Assembly: GCA_016713335.1 (NCBI GenBank)
Contig: JADJPH010000063.1
Location: 1 to 34,503, forward strand
DNA: 34,503 bases
From: Candidatus Fredericiella danica
Lineage (GTDB): Bacteria > Chloroflexota > Anaerolineae > Caldilineales > Caldilineaceae
Direction of reading: 5' to 3'
The translations under genes and the position numbers were made by a program. This document shows positions 8,366-17,690 of the stretch, one piece after another; positions within the stretch are counted from its first letter, which is position 1, and each line of letters begins with the position of its first letter. Below the pieces are notes generated by a model that saw only the letters and a program-made list of their open reading frames with translations, searched no databases and was not told the DNA's origin.

Positions 8366-10053
8366 ATGTTGATCGATCCGGCATTTTCTTCGCGGCGTAG
8401 CAATGTGTTGGCCACCCGTGGCATGGTCGCCACCAGCCAACCGCTCGCAGCACAGGCAGGGCTGGCAATGCTCCAGCGCGGTGGCAACGCAGCGGACGCG
8501 GCAATCTCGGTTGCGGCCATGCTCAATGTGGTCGAACCAATTTCAACTGGGGTGGGTGGCGATTGCTTTGCACTGTACTACGACGCCGCCACACAACAGG
8601 TGACGGCGCTGAACGGTTCTGGCCGCGCCCCAGCCGGCGCCTCGATCGATGCGGTGATGCGCCTGGGCTACACACAGATGCCGACCTACACCGGGCACGC
8701 AGTCTCGATCCCCGGCGCGGTGGCAGGGTGGTCCGATCTGCTTGAACGCCATGGTCGCATGGCGCTTGCCGACGTCCTACAGCCGGCCATCTGGACCGCA
8801 GAACACGGGTATCCCGTCTCTGAGTTGATTTCGCTGGGCTGGCGCACCCAGGTCAACAAATTGCTGCGCACACCGGGCTGGGAAAGCGGCGACCTGGACA
8901 ACGGGCAAATCCAACCCAGCGGACACGAATTGCTCGTCGACGGTCGCGCCCCGCACGCCGGCGAACTCATGCGCATCCCGACGCTAGGCGCCACTTTGCG
9001 TGGCATCGCGGCGCACGGGAAGGAGTTCATCTACCATGGTGAATTTGCCCAACGCCTGAGCGAACACGTCCAACGGTACGGTGGCTGGATCACACCCGCC
9101 GACATGGCCGCCCACACCAGCACGTGGGACACGCCGATTACTGCAGATTATCGCGGCATCCGCCTCTACGAATGCCCGCCCAATGGACAGGGCCTGGCCG
9201 CCATCATCGCCTTGAACCTTGCGGCAGGCTTCGACCTCGCCGCGATGGCGCCTGCCGAACGGCTGCACACGATGATCGAGTGCATGCGCCTTGCCTTTGC
9301 CGATGCCCAACAGTGGGTCTGCGATCCGCGCGTTGTTCCCATTCCGCTTGCCGAACTCGCGGGCCGTGGATATGCCGACGCTCGGCGCCGCGCCATTCAT
9401 CCCCACCGTGCCGCGCAGCGCGTGCCGTATGGTTCACCACTGGCCGGCTCCGACACGGTCTACCTGACGGTCGTTGACGGTGATGGCAATGCCTGCAGTT
9501 TCATCAATAGCCTCTACATGGGGACCGGCAGCGGGCTGGTTGTGCCGGGCACGGGCGTCAGCCTGCAGAATCGCCAACCCTCTTCGTCCTCGATCCCGCT
9601 CACCCCAACGCCCTGGCGCCGGACAAGCGCCCTTATCAGACCATCATCCCGGCCATGACCGTCCACACCGCCGGTGAACACGCCGGGGCGCTCCACGCTT
9701 CCTTCGGGGTCATGGGTGGCTACATGCAACCACAAGGTCACTTCCAGATGGTCGTCAATCTCATCGATCTGGGGATGAGCCCACAGCCTGCGCTCGACGC
9801 CCCGCGCTGGGCGTTGGCGGGTCCCCATGCGGGCCTGGGTGTCGGCGAGGAGGGTGGCCTCGTTCAGGTTGAGGCCGGTTTGGATTTCGCCGTCCTGGCC
9901 GAACTGGCCCGCCGTGGCCACCGATTGGCGCCGGTGGATGGCTTCCACCGCGGCGCCTTTGGCGGCGGGCAGATCATCCTGCGCGACCCCCACACCGGTG
10001 TCCTGACGGGAGGCAGTGACCCGCGCAAGGATGGGTGTGCAGTTGGATGGTGA
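8366..10053 (+). CDS. ggt: Gamma-glutamyltransferase / GGT-like hydrolase (frameshifted)
   Basis: This is an Ntn-hydrolase of the gamma-glutamyltranspeptidase family, about 560 residues, made as a precursor that cuts itself before a threonine. Recognised parts are VATSQPLAAQAGLAML, GGNAADAAISVAAMLNVVEP and GVGGDCFALYY near the N-terminus, the cleavage region DTVYLTVVDGDGNACSF with the likely nucleophile Thr, and FINSLYMGTGSG and GTGVSLQNR. At about 9575 the frame is lost by one base; LFVLDPAHPNALAP and RPYQTIIPAM continue in another frame and join the second half (GVMGGYMQPQGH, ALDAPRW). No signal peptide is visible, so a cytoplasmic member is likely. Family members act on glutathione or other gamma-glutamyl compounds; which applies here is open. 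Confidence 0.85.
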
Positions 10054-10108
10054 CTTGCGGTAGAATAAGCTCCATTCTTCCCCATTTCTCGCCGCAGGTG
10101 GCACATCA

Positions 10109-10114
10109 AGGAGG
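10109..10114 (+). promoter_or_regulatory. Ribosome binding site that decides the UGPase start
   Basis: AGGAGG touches an ATG at 10115, which is far too close. It lies 6 nt before the in-frame GTG at 10121, so GTG is the better start codon. Confidence 0.6.
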
Positions 10115-10120
10115 ATGTCC

Positions 10121-11516
10121 GTGACTCAGCAAGTCACCAATTTTGCCCCGATCGAGTACAAGATGCGGGCAGCCGGACTGCCGCAGATCTTCATTGATAC
10201 CTTCCACTTCTATTACGGGCAGTTAGCGGGTGGCGCGAACGGCTATATTACTCGCGCCGACGCCGGCCCGGTGAACGCCATCCCAGACTATGATGACCTT
10301 GGCCCACGCGAACTTGCCGCCGGCCAGGATGCCCTGGAACGCACGATCGTCCTCAAACTCAATGGCGGTCTCGGCACGAGCATGGGGATGAACGGCCCGA
10401 AATCTCTGTTGGTTGTGAAGGACGGCCTCAGCTTTCTCGACATCATCGTCCGCCAGGTCCAGTATTTACGACGCACCACCGGCGTGCGCCTGCCGTTGGT
10501 CTTTATGAATAGTTTCAATACGCGTGAAGCGACTTTGGCGGCGCTGACTGGGCACACCGGTTTCACTCAAGAGATACCTTGGGACTTTGTCCAACACAAG
10601 GAACCGAAGATCTGGAAAGCGGACCTTGCGCCGGTGACATGGCCTGCGGACCCCGAAAAGAATGGACGCCACCGGGACACGGTGATATCTACACTGCGCT
10701 CGTCACCAGTGGCATGCTGGAGCAGTTGCTGGCGCACGGCTACGAGTACGCTTTTGTGAGCAATGCCGACAACCTTGGCGCCGACCTTGACCTCCATATC
10801 CTTGGCTATGTTGCGCAGAATGAACTGCCATTCCTGATGGAGGTAGCGGACCGAACTGCGGCCGATCGCAAGGGCGGCCACCTGGCCCGCCAGGCCGACG
10901 GCCAACTCATCCTGCGGGAGTCCGCCCAGTGTCCCCCCGAAGAAGAGGCTGAGTTTCAGGATATTGAACGCTACCGGTATTTCAACACCAACAATCTCTG
11001 GATCAACTTGAAGGCGCTTCACCGGACTGCTCGCCGACCACGACGGTGTGATGCCGCTCCGCTGATCCGGAACGAGAAGCCGGTCGATCCCGGCGATCCC
11101 AGGTCCCCCGCGCGTCTACCAATTGGAGACTGCGATGGGGGCGGCGATCGGCATCTTCGCGGCGCCGAGGCCATGCGCCTGCGGGCGCGCTTTGCCCCGG
11201 TGAAGAAGAACAGCGATCTCCTGGTGATCATGTCGGACGCCTATCTACTGGGGAGGATTACGTGCTCACCCTGGCGCCGCAGCGCAATGAGGAACCGCCG
11301 ATTGTCACGCTCGATGATCGCTACTATGCGCTGATCGCCGACCTGGGGCTGCGCTTCCCCCACGGCGCGCCATCGCTGCTCTTTTGCGACGAGTTGAAGG
11401 TGCAGGGCGACGTTCGATTTGGCGATGGGATTGTGATTAAGGGTAGCGTTCAACTGGTGAACCCAGACTCCATTCCACTAGTGATAGAAAATGGAACCGT
11501 ATTGAAGGTGCCTTGA
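10121..11516 (+). CDS. UTP-glucose-1-phosphate uridylyltransferase, eukaryote type (frameshifted)
   Basis: This enzyme makes UDP-glucose from UTP and glucose-1-phosphate. It belongs to the UDPGP family found in eukaryotes and some bacteria, not the GalU family. Evidence: the nucleotide-binding signature LNGGLGTSMGMNGPKSLL (about residues 85-102), FMNSFNT, a GHGDIY segment, VSNADNLGADLD, FNTNNLWINL, VKKNSDLLVIMSDAY and a C-terminal left-handed beta-helix (FGDGIVIKGSVQLVN). The 1396-nt span corresponds to about 465 residues, the normal family size. The frame changes near 10660 and several more times between about 11030 and 11250, yet homology continues throughout, so indel errors are the simplest reading. 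A hairpin terminator follows. The product would feed glycan or glycolipid synthesis. Confidence 0.88.
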
Positions 11517-11530
11517 CGACCACACCTGGA

Positions 11531-11550
11531 GCCGTGGAACGGCAGTTTTT
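11531..11550 (+). terminator. Probable intrinsic terminator after the UGPase gene
   Basis: GCCGT, loop GGA, ACGGC, then AG and TTTTT form a short GC-rich hairpin followed by a T run, 15 nt after the stop codon. The T run merges into the abnormal T/G tract, so its true length is unknown. Confidence 0.5.
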
Positions 11551-11653
11551 GGTTTTTTTTTGGGTTTTTTTTTTTTTTTTTTGTTGTGGTTTTTTTTTTT
11601 TGGGGGTTTTTTTTTTGGGCCCTTTTGGGGGGGTTGGGGGTTGGGGGGGGGGT
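11551..11653. other. T/G homopolymer tract, probable assembly or base-calling artefact
   Basis: About 100 bases consist almost only of runs of T and G, with a single short CCC. This composition is unlike anything else in the 60% G+C window and cannot encode a sensible protein. It starts at the T run of a terminator hairpin and ends abruptly at a normal coding-like sequence. The likely cause is low-quality sequence kept in the assembly or a false join, so continuity across this point should not be trusted. Confidence 0.8.
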
Positions 11654-11816
11654 GACATACACTGAGAAAGAAGAAGTTGAGCGACTTCGTAGGCTTGGGC
11701 AGAAACGGGAATTATTTGGGGCGCTAAACAAACTGCGCGAAGGCACGACGCCTCAACAGAATCTCGAACTATCAGACGAAGATGCCTACCGCTGGCCGGT
11801 TTTTCCGAGGAGGTAA
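11652..11816 (+). CDS. Short or truncated unknown protein
   Basis: An open frame of 54 codons from GTG encodes a charged, helix-prone peptide (TEKEEVERLRRLGQKRELF, then LSDEDAYRWPVFPRR). I do not recognise it. The composition looks coding, but the frame runs directly out of the T/G tract, so the true N-terminus may be lost. A one-base shift in the TTTTT run near 11800 would give a different, slightly longer C-terminus. From 11817 to 11875 nothing further is seen before the end of the FemAB gene. It could be the tail of a larger gene or a small antitoxin-like protein; neither is shown. Confidence 0.3.
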   Translation: MTYTEKEEVERLRRLGQKRELFGALNKLREGTTPQQNLELSDEDAYRWPVFPRR

Positions 11817-11875
11817 TCACCAAACGATCAATGCCGACAGGAAGTTGATGGCAACCCAAAGTAGATTACCTGCTG

Positions 11876-14143
11876 CTACCTGATGCGCCGCATCGCTGCC
11901 AGCACCGCCGGCATCGCCTCTGTGTAGAGCCGGTGAAGCGGCGCGAAACCACAAAATCCCAGGCGCCGATGTGGGATTGAAACTCGGCGCCAAAGCCCTG
12001 CTTAAACTGCCAGACGCCCTGCATTGAGTCGTCTGCGTCATCCGGATTCGTTGGTGCGCCCCACCAATCGTACACCGCACAACCCTGTCGCTGCGCCCAG
12101 CGCAATGCTTCCCACTGCAATAGATGGTTCGGCATGTCACGCCGCCGGCGCTCGCTGCTCGCCCCATAGAAATACCAGGTGCGCGCACCGTAACGGAAGA
12201 GAAACAGACCGGCAACAGGCGCCTCCTCTTCGGTATGCTCCGCTAACAGGAGTGCGCCCCCCGCCGGATTGCCTGCATCCCCCTGTGCCCGCAGCATGGT
12301 CGTCCAGGCCGCCTGGTAGTATTCATAGGGCCGGATCAAGAACCCATCCCGTTGGCCGGTCTCCAGGTAGAGGCCATAAAACGCCGGGAGGTCGGGCAAG
12401 CCCGCCTCGCGCACGGTGATCCCGCGCTTCTCCGCCAGCCGCACGTTGTAGCGCCATTTATTCTTCATTCCGGCCAGCAGCGCTTCTTCACGCACGCGCA
12501 CATCCGTGTATGCAGTGTTCTTGAACTGCACCTGATCCGTGCTGTAGCGCCAGCCGCGGCGCTCCAGCGCATGGAGCACGAGTCGGCCCTGCCCCGTGTC
12601 GTCACGGACGTCAGGGTCAATCTTGACAAAGATGCAGCCAAGCGCACGAGCATGGTCTTCGACCGCACCCAGCGCTTCATCGACCAGATCCAGGTTGGAC
12701 CAATCCAAGACCGGGCCTTTGGGCACATACCCAATTCGAACAGGCACCGATCCCAAAGGTTGACGCCAGAGAAATTGCATCGCCGCACGGCCGGCAGCGC
12801 TTTCGACCGCAAGCCGGTCCGCATGCCACTCCGTTTGCCCCTTGATCTCGCCCCACTCCCAGCTCTGCAACACGTGTGGCTCCGGCACGTGCGCCCGCAA
12901 CGTGCGCCATTCAGAGGCAGTAGCCACAGGACGCAGCCGCGCCGGCGTTGCAGGAGCGGCAACGCCGTTTCGACCGGCAACACGCAGGCCTGCGCCTCGC
13001 ATCGCCCCGGGTAAGTCAGCCCGCCGGAGTTCGCGCGCACTTCTCTGCGCCACAAGTCCCGCCTGATAGAGCGCAAACCCTACCGGCGCCAGCGCCATGT
13101 CCCAGGCGCCTACAGCGCGCACGACCTCACCGCCAAACCCTTGTTTAAAGCGATACACCCCCCAAAGCCCCTGTTGCGGGAGTTGCTCAATGTCGATCGG
13201 GATCTGCTCCACCGGCGCACTGGCACTGATCGGTGATAGCGCTACCGCCAACTGTCCAAGCTCGTCCGGGATGCCCCAGAAGTCGTACCGCCGCGCCCCG
13301 CGCCCGCGCCCAGCGGATCCCCGCCCACTGCAACGCATGATTCGGCATCCGGTTCCGTTCGCGATCGCTGCTTGCGCCCCACAGATACCACGCACCTTCC
13401 CCGGCCTGCGCCACCACGATGGCGCCAAGTGGCGCCCCTTCGTACTCAGCAAGCAGAAAAACCGCATGGTCAGGCGCCAACAGCCGGTATGCCGCCGTAA
13501 AATAGTCGTCGCTGTGCACCGCAAAACCATCGCGTTGGCCGGTGGTGTGCATCAACGCGTGAAAGGTCGCCAAATCCTCCAACCCCAGTGCGCGGACCGT
13601 CACACCCTTGCGTTCCGCCAGACGCACGTTATAGCGCCACTTGCTTTTCATGCGCTGCAAGACACTCTCTTCGTCACCCTGAAGGTCGAGGACGATCGTG
13701 CTGGGGGGCTGAATCGTCTGTTGGCTCGGCCGGAAGCCATACGCCGCCAACCACGCTCGGTTCAGCGGCGTGTCCGGCAAATCAGGTTCGATCTTCAGTA
13801 CCGACGCTCCGGCTTTCCGTGCCGCTGCCGACAGCGCATCCAGCAAACCGGTCGTCAGCGTTACATCGCTCCAGTCAGTCAACGGGCCACGCGGGATGTA
13901 GGCCACCTGCAGCCCCATACTCTGCCGCAGCAGCAACTGGGCGCCTGCCAGTGGGTGTTCTTCGGTCCCCACCGCCAACCTGCGCCAGCGCCAGCCGAAC
14001 TCCGCCTTCAGCGCGCCCCAACCGCTTAACTGCAGCACATGACCGTCACGCCGCGCGGCAACCCACTGATCCCAATCGCGCGGCGACCACTGGTCCCATA
14101 CTTTGGTTACTATTTTTGCTTGCCCAAACGCTGTTTCCACCAT
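11876..14143 (-). CDS. Tandem-fused FemAB/FemX-like peptidoglycan aminoacyltransferase (frameshifted)
   Basis: Two FemAB-like GNAT-fold units lie head to tail. Such enzymes add amino acids from aminoacyl-tRNA to the stem peptide of peptidoglycan precursors. Unit 1 (14143 to about 13040) shows QLSGWGALKAEFGW, YIPRGPLTDWSD, MKSKWRYNVRLAERKG, TGQRDGF and MPNHALQWAGIRWA. Unit 2 (about 12940 to 11876) repeats the order: QSWEWGEIKGQTEW, YVPKGPVLDWSN, MKNKWRYNVRLAEKRG, TGQRDGF and MPNHLLQWEALRWA. A shift near 13290 interrupts unit 1 before YDFWGIPDELG; another near 11930 hides the true end (LYTEAMPAVLAAMRRIR). Between the units runs an open Ala/Arg/Gly-rich linker with no stop, giving one protein of about 755 residues. 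The ATG at 14143 sits 7 nt after an extended -10 box. Alternatively there are two genes whose boundary was lost by error. Confidence 0.8.
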
Positions 14144-14150
14144 GCGGCCC

Positions 14151-14159
14151 ATCATAGCA
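14151..14159 (-). promoter_or_regulatory. Extended -10 promoter of the FemAB gene, leaderless type
   Basis: On the minus strand TGC-TATGAT forms an extended -10 box that ends 7 nt before the ATG at 14143. No -35 box is evident, as is common with extended -10 promoters. Confidence 0.45.
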
Positions 14160-14185
14160 CAGCCGCTTGCATCCCTCCCCCATTC

Positions 14186-14220
14186 ACAATTGACAATTGA
14201 CGATTCACGGTTGACAATTC
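14186..14220. repeat. Five heptamer repeats, ACAATTG type
   Basis: Five units in register: ACAATTG, ACAATTG, ACGATTC, ACGGTTG, ACAATTC, exactly 35 nt. They sit in the divergent gap between the FemAB gene and ftcD, 44 nt before the ftcD start. The same family and orientation recur at 27548-27582. Confidence 0.85.
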
Positions 14221-14264
14221 CTCGAATTCTCTTTAAGCCATCCCATTTCAACCAACCCTTGCCT

Positions 14265-15229
14265 ATGTCCATCATTATTGAAGCGGTTCCCAATTTCTCC
14301 GAAGGGCGACGCCCCGACGTCGTCGCAGCCATCGTGGAAGCCATCCAGGCGCCAGGCGTACTGCTCCTGGACCAATCCAGCGATGCCGATCACAACCGCA
14401 GCGTCGTGACGGTTGCCGGCGCACCCGAGGCGGTGCTTGAAGCGCGTTTCGCGCCGTCCGCACCGCCGCTGAACGCATCGACATGTTCAGCCAGCGCGGC
14501 GCACATCCGCGGCTCGGCGCCACCGATGTCTTGCCACTGGTGCCGATTGAAGGCATTACGGTGGCAGAGTGCGCCCTATTAGCGCACAAACTGGCGCAGC
14601 GGATTGGGGACGAACTGGCGCTCCCCGTCTATATGTATGCGGCTGCTGCAACCCGACCGGAGCGACGCCGCTTGCCCGACATCCGCAAGGGCGAATTTGA
14701 GGGACTGCTGGAGACAATCCATACCGCAGAGCGCATACCCGACTATGGACCGGCCAGGGTGGGATCGGCAGGGGCGATCGTGGTCGGCGCGCGGCCGTTC
14801 CTCGTCGCCTACAACGTCTATCTAAACACCGGGGACGTCGCCATCGCCAAGGCCATCGCAAAAACCATCCGCGAGAGCAGCGGGGGCTTCCCAGCCGTAC
14901 AGGCGCTTGGACTGCTTGTCGAGGGTCAGGCGCAGGTCAGCATGAATCTGCTCGACACCAGCGTGACGCCGCTCCATGTCGTCTATGACGCGATCGGGCG
15001 GCTCGCCACCGAGCAGGGGGTGACCATCGATCGCTCAGAACTGATCGGCCTGACCCCGCGCTCAGTCGTCTTCGGCGCCGCCGCCCATTACTTGAAATTA
15101 CCCGACCTGACCCCCACCCGCACGGTCGAAGAGGCCGTCCGCCAATCTCTAATCTCCAATCTCCAATCTCCAATCTCACAAAGAGACTGGAGATCAGAGA
15201 TTGGAGATTTCACTCCTCCTGCGTGGTGA
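14265..15229 (+). CDS. ftcD: Glutamate formimidoyltransferase (frameshifted)
   Basis: This enzyme transfers the formimino group from formiminoglutamate, a histidine breakdown product, to tetrahydrofolate. The N-terminus (IIEAVPNFSEGR, DQSSDADHNRSVVT) and the core (RIDMFSQRGAHPRLGATDVLPLVPI, LALPVYMYAAAA, LPDIRKGEFEGL, YNVYLNTGDVAIA, VSMNLLDTSVTPLH) are clear. A missing base near 14448 separates them. Length is about 320 residues, matching the transferase domain alone without a cyclodeaminase. The last 25 or so codons run through a heptamer repeat and its inverted partner, so the C-terminal tail is made of repeat sequence. The gene overlaps the convergent VIT/vWA gene by about 20 nt. No other histidine-degradation gene is in the window. 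Confidence 0.87.
15142..15211. repeat. Facing heptamer arrays forming a long hairpin
   Basis: Five units of the CCAATCT type (15142-15176: CCAATCT, CTAATCT, then three CCAATCT) are followed after a 7-nt gap by four units of the complementary AGATTGG type (15184-15211). The two halves can pair in a stem of more than 20 bp. The element covers the 3' ends of two convergent genes (ftcD and the vWA gene), a natural place for a two-way terminator, though no T run follows. Confidence 0.8.
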
Positions 15230-17458
15230 TCCGCATCGCTGCGTCAGGACCGGTGACAAGGACGAGTTCCGGGGAGAGCGCCAGCCACGCCGCCAACTCC
15301 GGCTGCTTGAGCAGGGCAAAGTATTCGTCGCTGCCAAATTGGATCGTCTCCACGGTCATCTCTTCGCCGTATTGGGTGTCCACCCAGAGGGTGAGCGTTT
15401 GGCCGTCGGGACCGGTGAGCACACCCTGTTGCTGGAAGGTGCGCCCATTGACATAGCGCACCGCAGCGTCTTCGCGGACGCTGGTCGCGCGGCGTAGTTC
15501 GTCGAGTGTCTTGGCGGCAGCCACAGCCTCGAAGCCGGAAGCGCTCCGCATCATGACGACTTCGGCAGCGTCACGGACAGCGGCGTTGGCGCTCTCCCCG
15601 ATTGCTCGCGGCATTGCGAGCTGCGTATTCGACATCTGCCCGCTGAGCACCGTTTCCTGGACCGGTTCTTCAACGAGATAGGAGGTGTAAGGCGTCACGA
15701 TCCCATAACGTAGACTGAGGTCGACGATGGCGTCGATCACTTCCTGGTTGGCGCCGGTGCGCCGCACCTGCTCCAGGAGTTCGCCGATCTTGCGTGTGGC
15801 CCAAAGCCGCGCCACCACCGGTTCGCCACCGCGGTCACCAGTTCACGATCTGAATACACAAACGTTGACTCACGACCATTGACGGCCCCCGTCAACGTCA
15901 CCTCAGCCGGTCCGCCGTCACGGTACCGACCGGCCACCACCAATTGCTCGCCGGCAAACAAATCCGGCAGCGGATACGGATAGAGATCCTCGACCAGCAC
16001 GTCATCGCCAAATGCAAGTGACACACCTGTGAGCACCGGCGTGCTCACCTGCGTATAAAATGCGCTGACAGCCTCGTCAATCTTTTCCTCCGGCGCAACA
16101 TAGCTGGCGCGGCCGCCTAAATCCTGGCTCAGGATGTCCAGCAGATCGGTGTTGACGTCATAGCCGATGCCAAAGGTGAAGAGTCGCACCGCACCATCCG
16201 CCGGTCGATTGTTGGCAGCGTTCGCAACTATCTGATCAGGGTTTACTTCGCCCTGCGTGGGTTGGCCGTCGGTCAAAAAGAGAATATACGCCGGGCGTCC
16301 GTCTTCACCGACCTGCGCCAGCGCCTCCAGTAGCGCCCGGTTGATGTCGGTGCTGCCGCCATCGCGCAGGCGATCGATCCACTGGTTTGCGAACTTCAGG
16401 GAATCGTTCGTAACCGGCTGCAGTTCGCGCGCCCACAGCGTGGCGCCCGTGCTAAAGGATATCAGGTTAAAGCGGTCCTCAGGATTAAGATGATCGACCA
16501 CAAAATGCGCTGCATCACGCGCCTGCTTGATCTTGTCCCCGCGCATGGACCCCGAGACATCAACCACCAGCACGATGTCCCGCGCGACGATGTCCTCAAC
16601 CGCAGCGTCGATCGACGGCGATGCCAATAATAGGAAATAACCCTCTTCGCCGGCCGGCTTGTAACTCAACAAGTTCAGGCCGATCGCCTGATCGTCCACG
16701 CCAAAGTACAGATCGAAATCGTTCTGTGGTTCAGCAGCGGTCGCTGCGTATGTCACCGTTGCAGCATCGTCCTGATCGCGTTCGATCTGAATGGGGTAAG
16801 CGGGGCTGTAGAGCGTGCGCAGTCCAGGCTCGTTCGTCAGGTTGACGACTACGTTGACTGACTCAACCGGCAGCGAACTGAGTTGCCGGGTCGGCAGAGG
16901 ATAGTTGAAGCGGTAGAGGCCATTCTGCTGGTCAAGCACCTGCGTGTAGGTGAAAGAAATTTCACGCGATTCCCCCGGTGGGATGGGAAAGACGTTGGCC
17001 TGGAAGACGCCGCGCCCCACATATTCCAGCAAGGCGGGATCCAGTTGGCGCCGCACGATCTCCTCGTAGATCCGCCGCGCCTCTTCGCTGTCAAGCAACT
17101 TCCCTTCCATCGTCTTGCCATCCACGGTCATCTGGAAGTCGCTGACTGCGGCGTCCTTTGGAAGGGGAAACAGATAGACACCTTCTGCCGGGCGAAGACC
17201 ATCATTGCGAAGCACTTGTTCAACACGCACTTCGGCGACGGGACCATCGATGGTTGCCGCAACGGCATGTTTTTCCACCACCACCCAGGTCGTTGGCGGC
17301 GCCGGCACAGGCATTGGCGCCGGCGGGATCGGCAGCGGTCGGGGTGGCGGGAATGGCGGCACGATACCCTGACCGTGCACCGGCAGCGCGCCAAACGCCA
17401 GTGCGATCGCGAACAAGCACACTTGCCATCGGCTCATTGTGTTGCGGCTGACTTTCAT
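15210..17458 (-). CDS. Secreted VIT and von Willebrand factor A domain protein (frameshifted)
   Basis: This is an exported or surface protein of about 745 residues related to inter-alpha-trypsin inhibitor heavy chains. An N-terminal signal segment (WQVCLFAIALAFGALPVHG) is followed by a proline-rich stretch of about 25 residues, the VIT domain (about 60-190, with YLFPLPKDAAVSDF and RRIYEEIVRRQLDPALLEY) and the vWA domain (about 300-470) with the metal site DVSGSMRGDK and LTDGQP. A one-base shift near 15825 splits off the C-terminal 200 residues, which continue with WATRKIGELLEQVRRTG and LSLRYGIVTPYTSYLV, the usual end of this family. The ATG at 17458 has GAGGAGG 6 nt upstream. The role is probably adhesion or protein binding; no partner is nearby. 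Confidence 0.85.
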
Positions 17459-17595
17459 CGGACTCCTCCTCGTTTTGCATTGCCGTGTCCTCCTGCCAGG
17501 CTGGCAGTGCGGCGGCGCCGCTGCTACGGTGACGAGTGAGTGCCGGCGTATGTTCCGAAAAACCTGCCAGATCGCATGAATCCATCAAATGTCAC

Positions 17596-17625
17596 TTGCG
17601 ACGCAGTGTCGTGCCGGCTTATGCT
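17596..17625 (+). promoter_or_regulatory. Possible promoter of the sensor kinase operon
   Basis: TTGCGA (17596-17601) and TATGCT (17620-17625) are 18 nt apart, leaving a leader of about 60 nt before the ATG at 17691. A second A+T-rich box (TATATA) lies just downstream. The rest of the 230-nt divergent gap shows nothing clear. Confidence 0.35.
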
Positions 17626-17690
17626 AGTTTTATATAGGAATTATTGGCGAATTTGCACCCTGCGCTTTTCACCTTGATGAGCGGAACGAC

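Noticed and set aside
11586..11651. Hydrophobic N-terminus before the unknown 54-residue protein
   Set aside because: The Phe/Gly/Trp string is just the translation of the T/G homopolymer tract.
12352..14029. Plus-strand open frames of 220 and 310 codons opposite the FemAB gene
   Set aside because: Arg/Pro/His-rich antisense frames without domains; the minus strand carries two clear conserved units.
14186..14220. Heptamers as multiple -35 boxes (TTGACA)
   Set aside because: TTGACA occurs inside the units, but no -10 box sits 16-18 nt downstream of the last one, here or at 27548.
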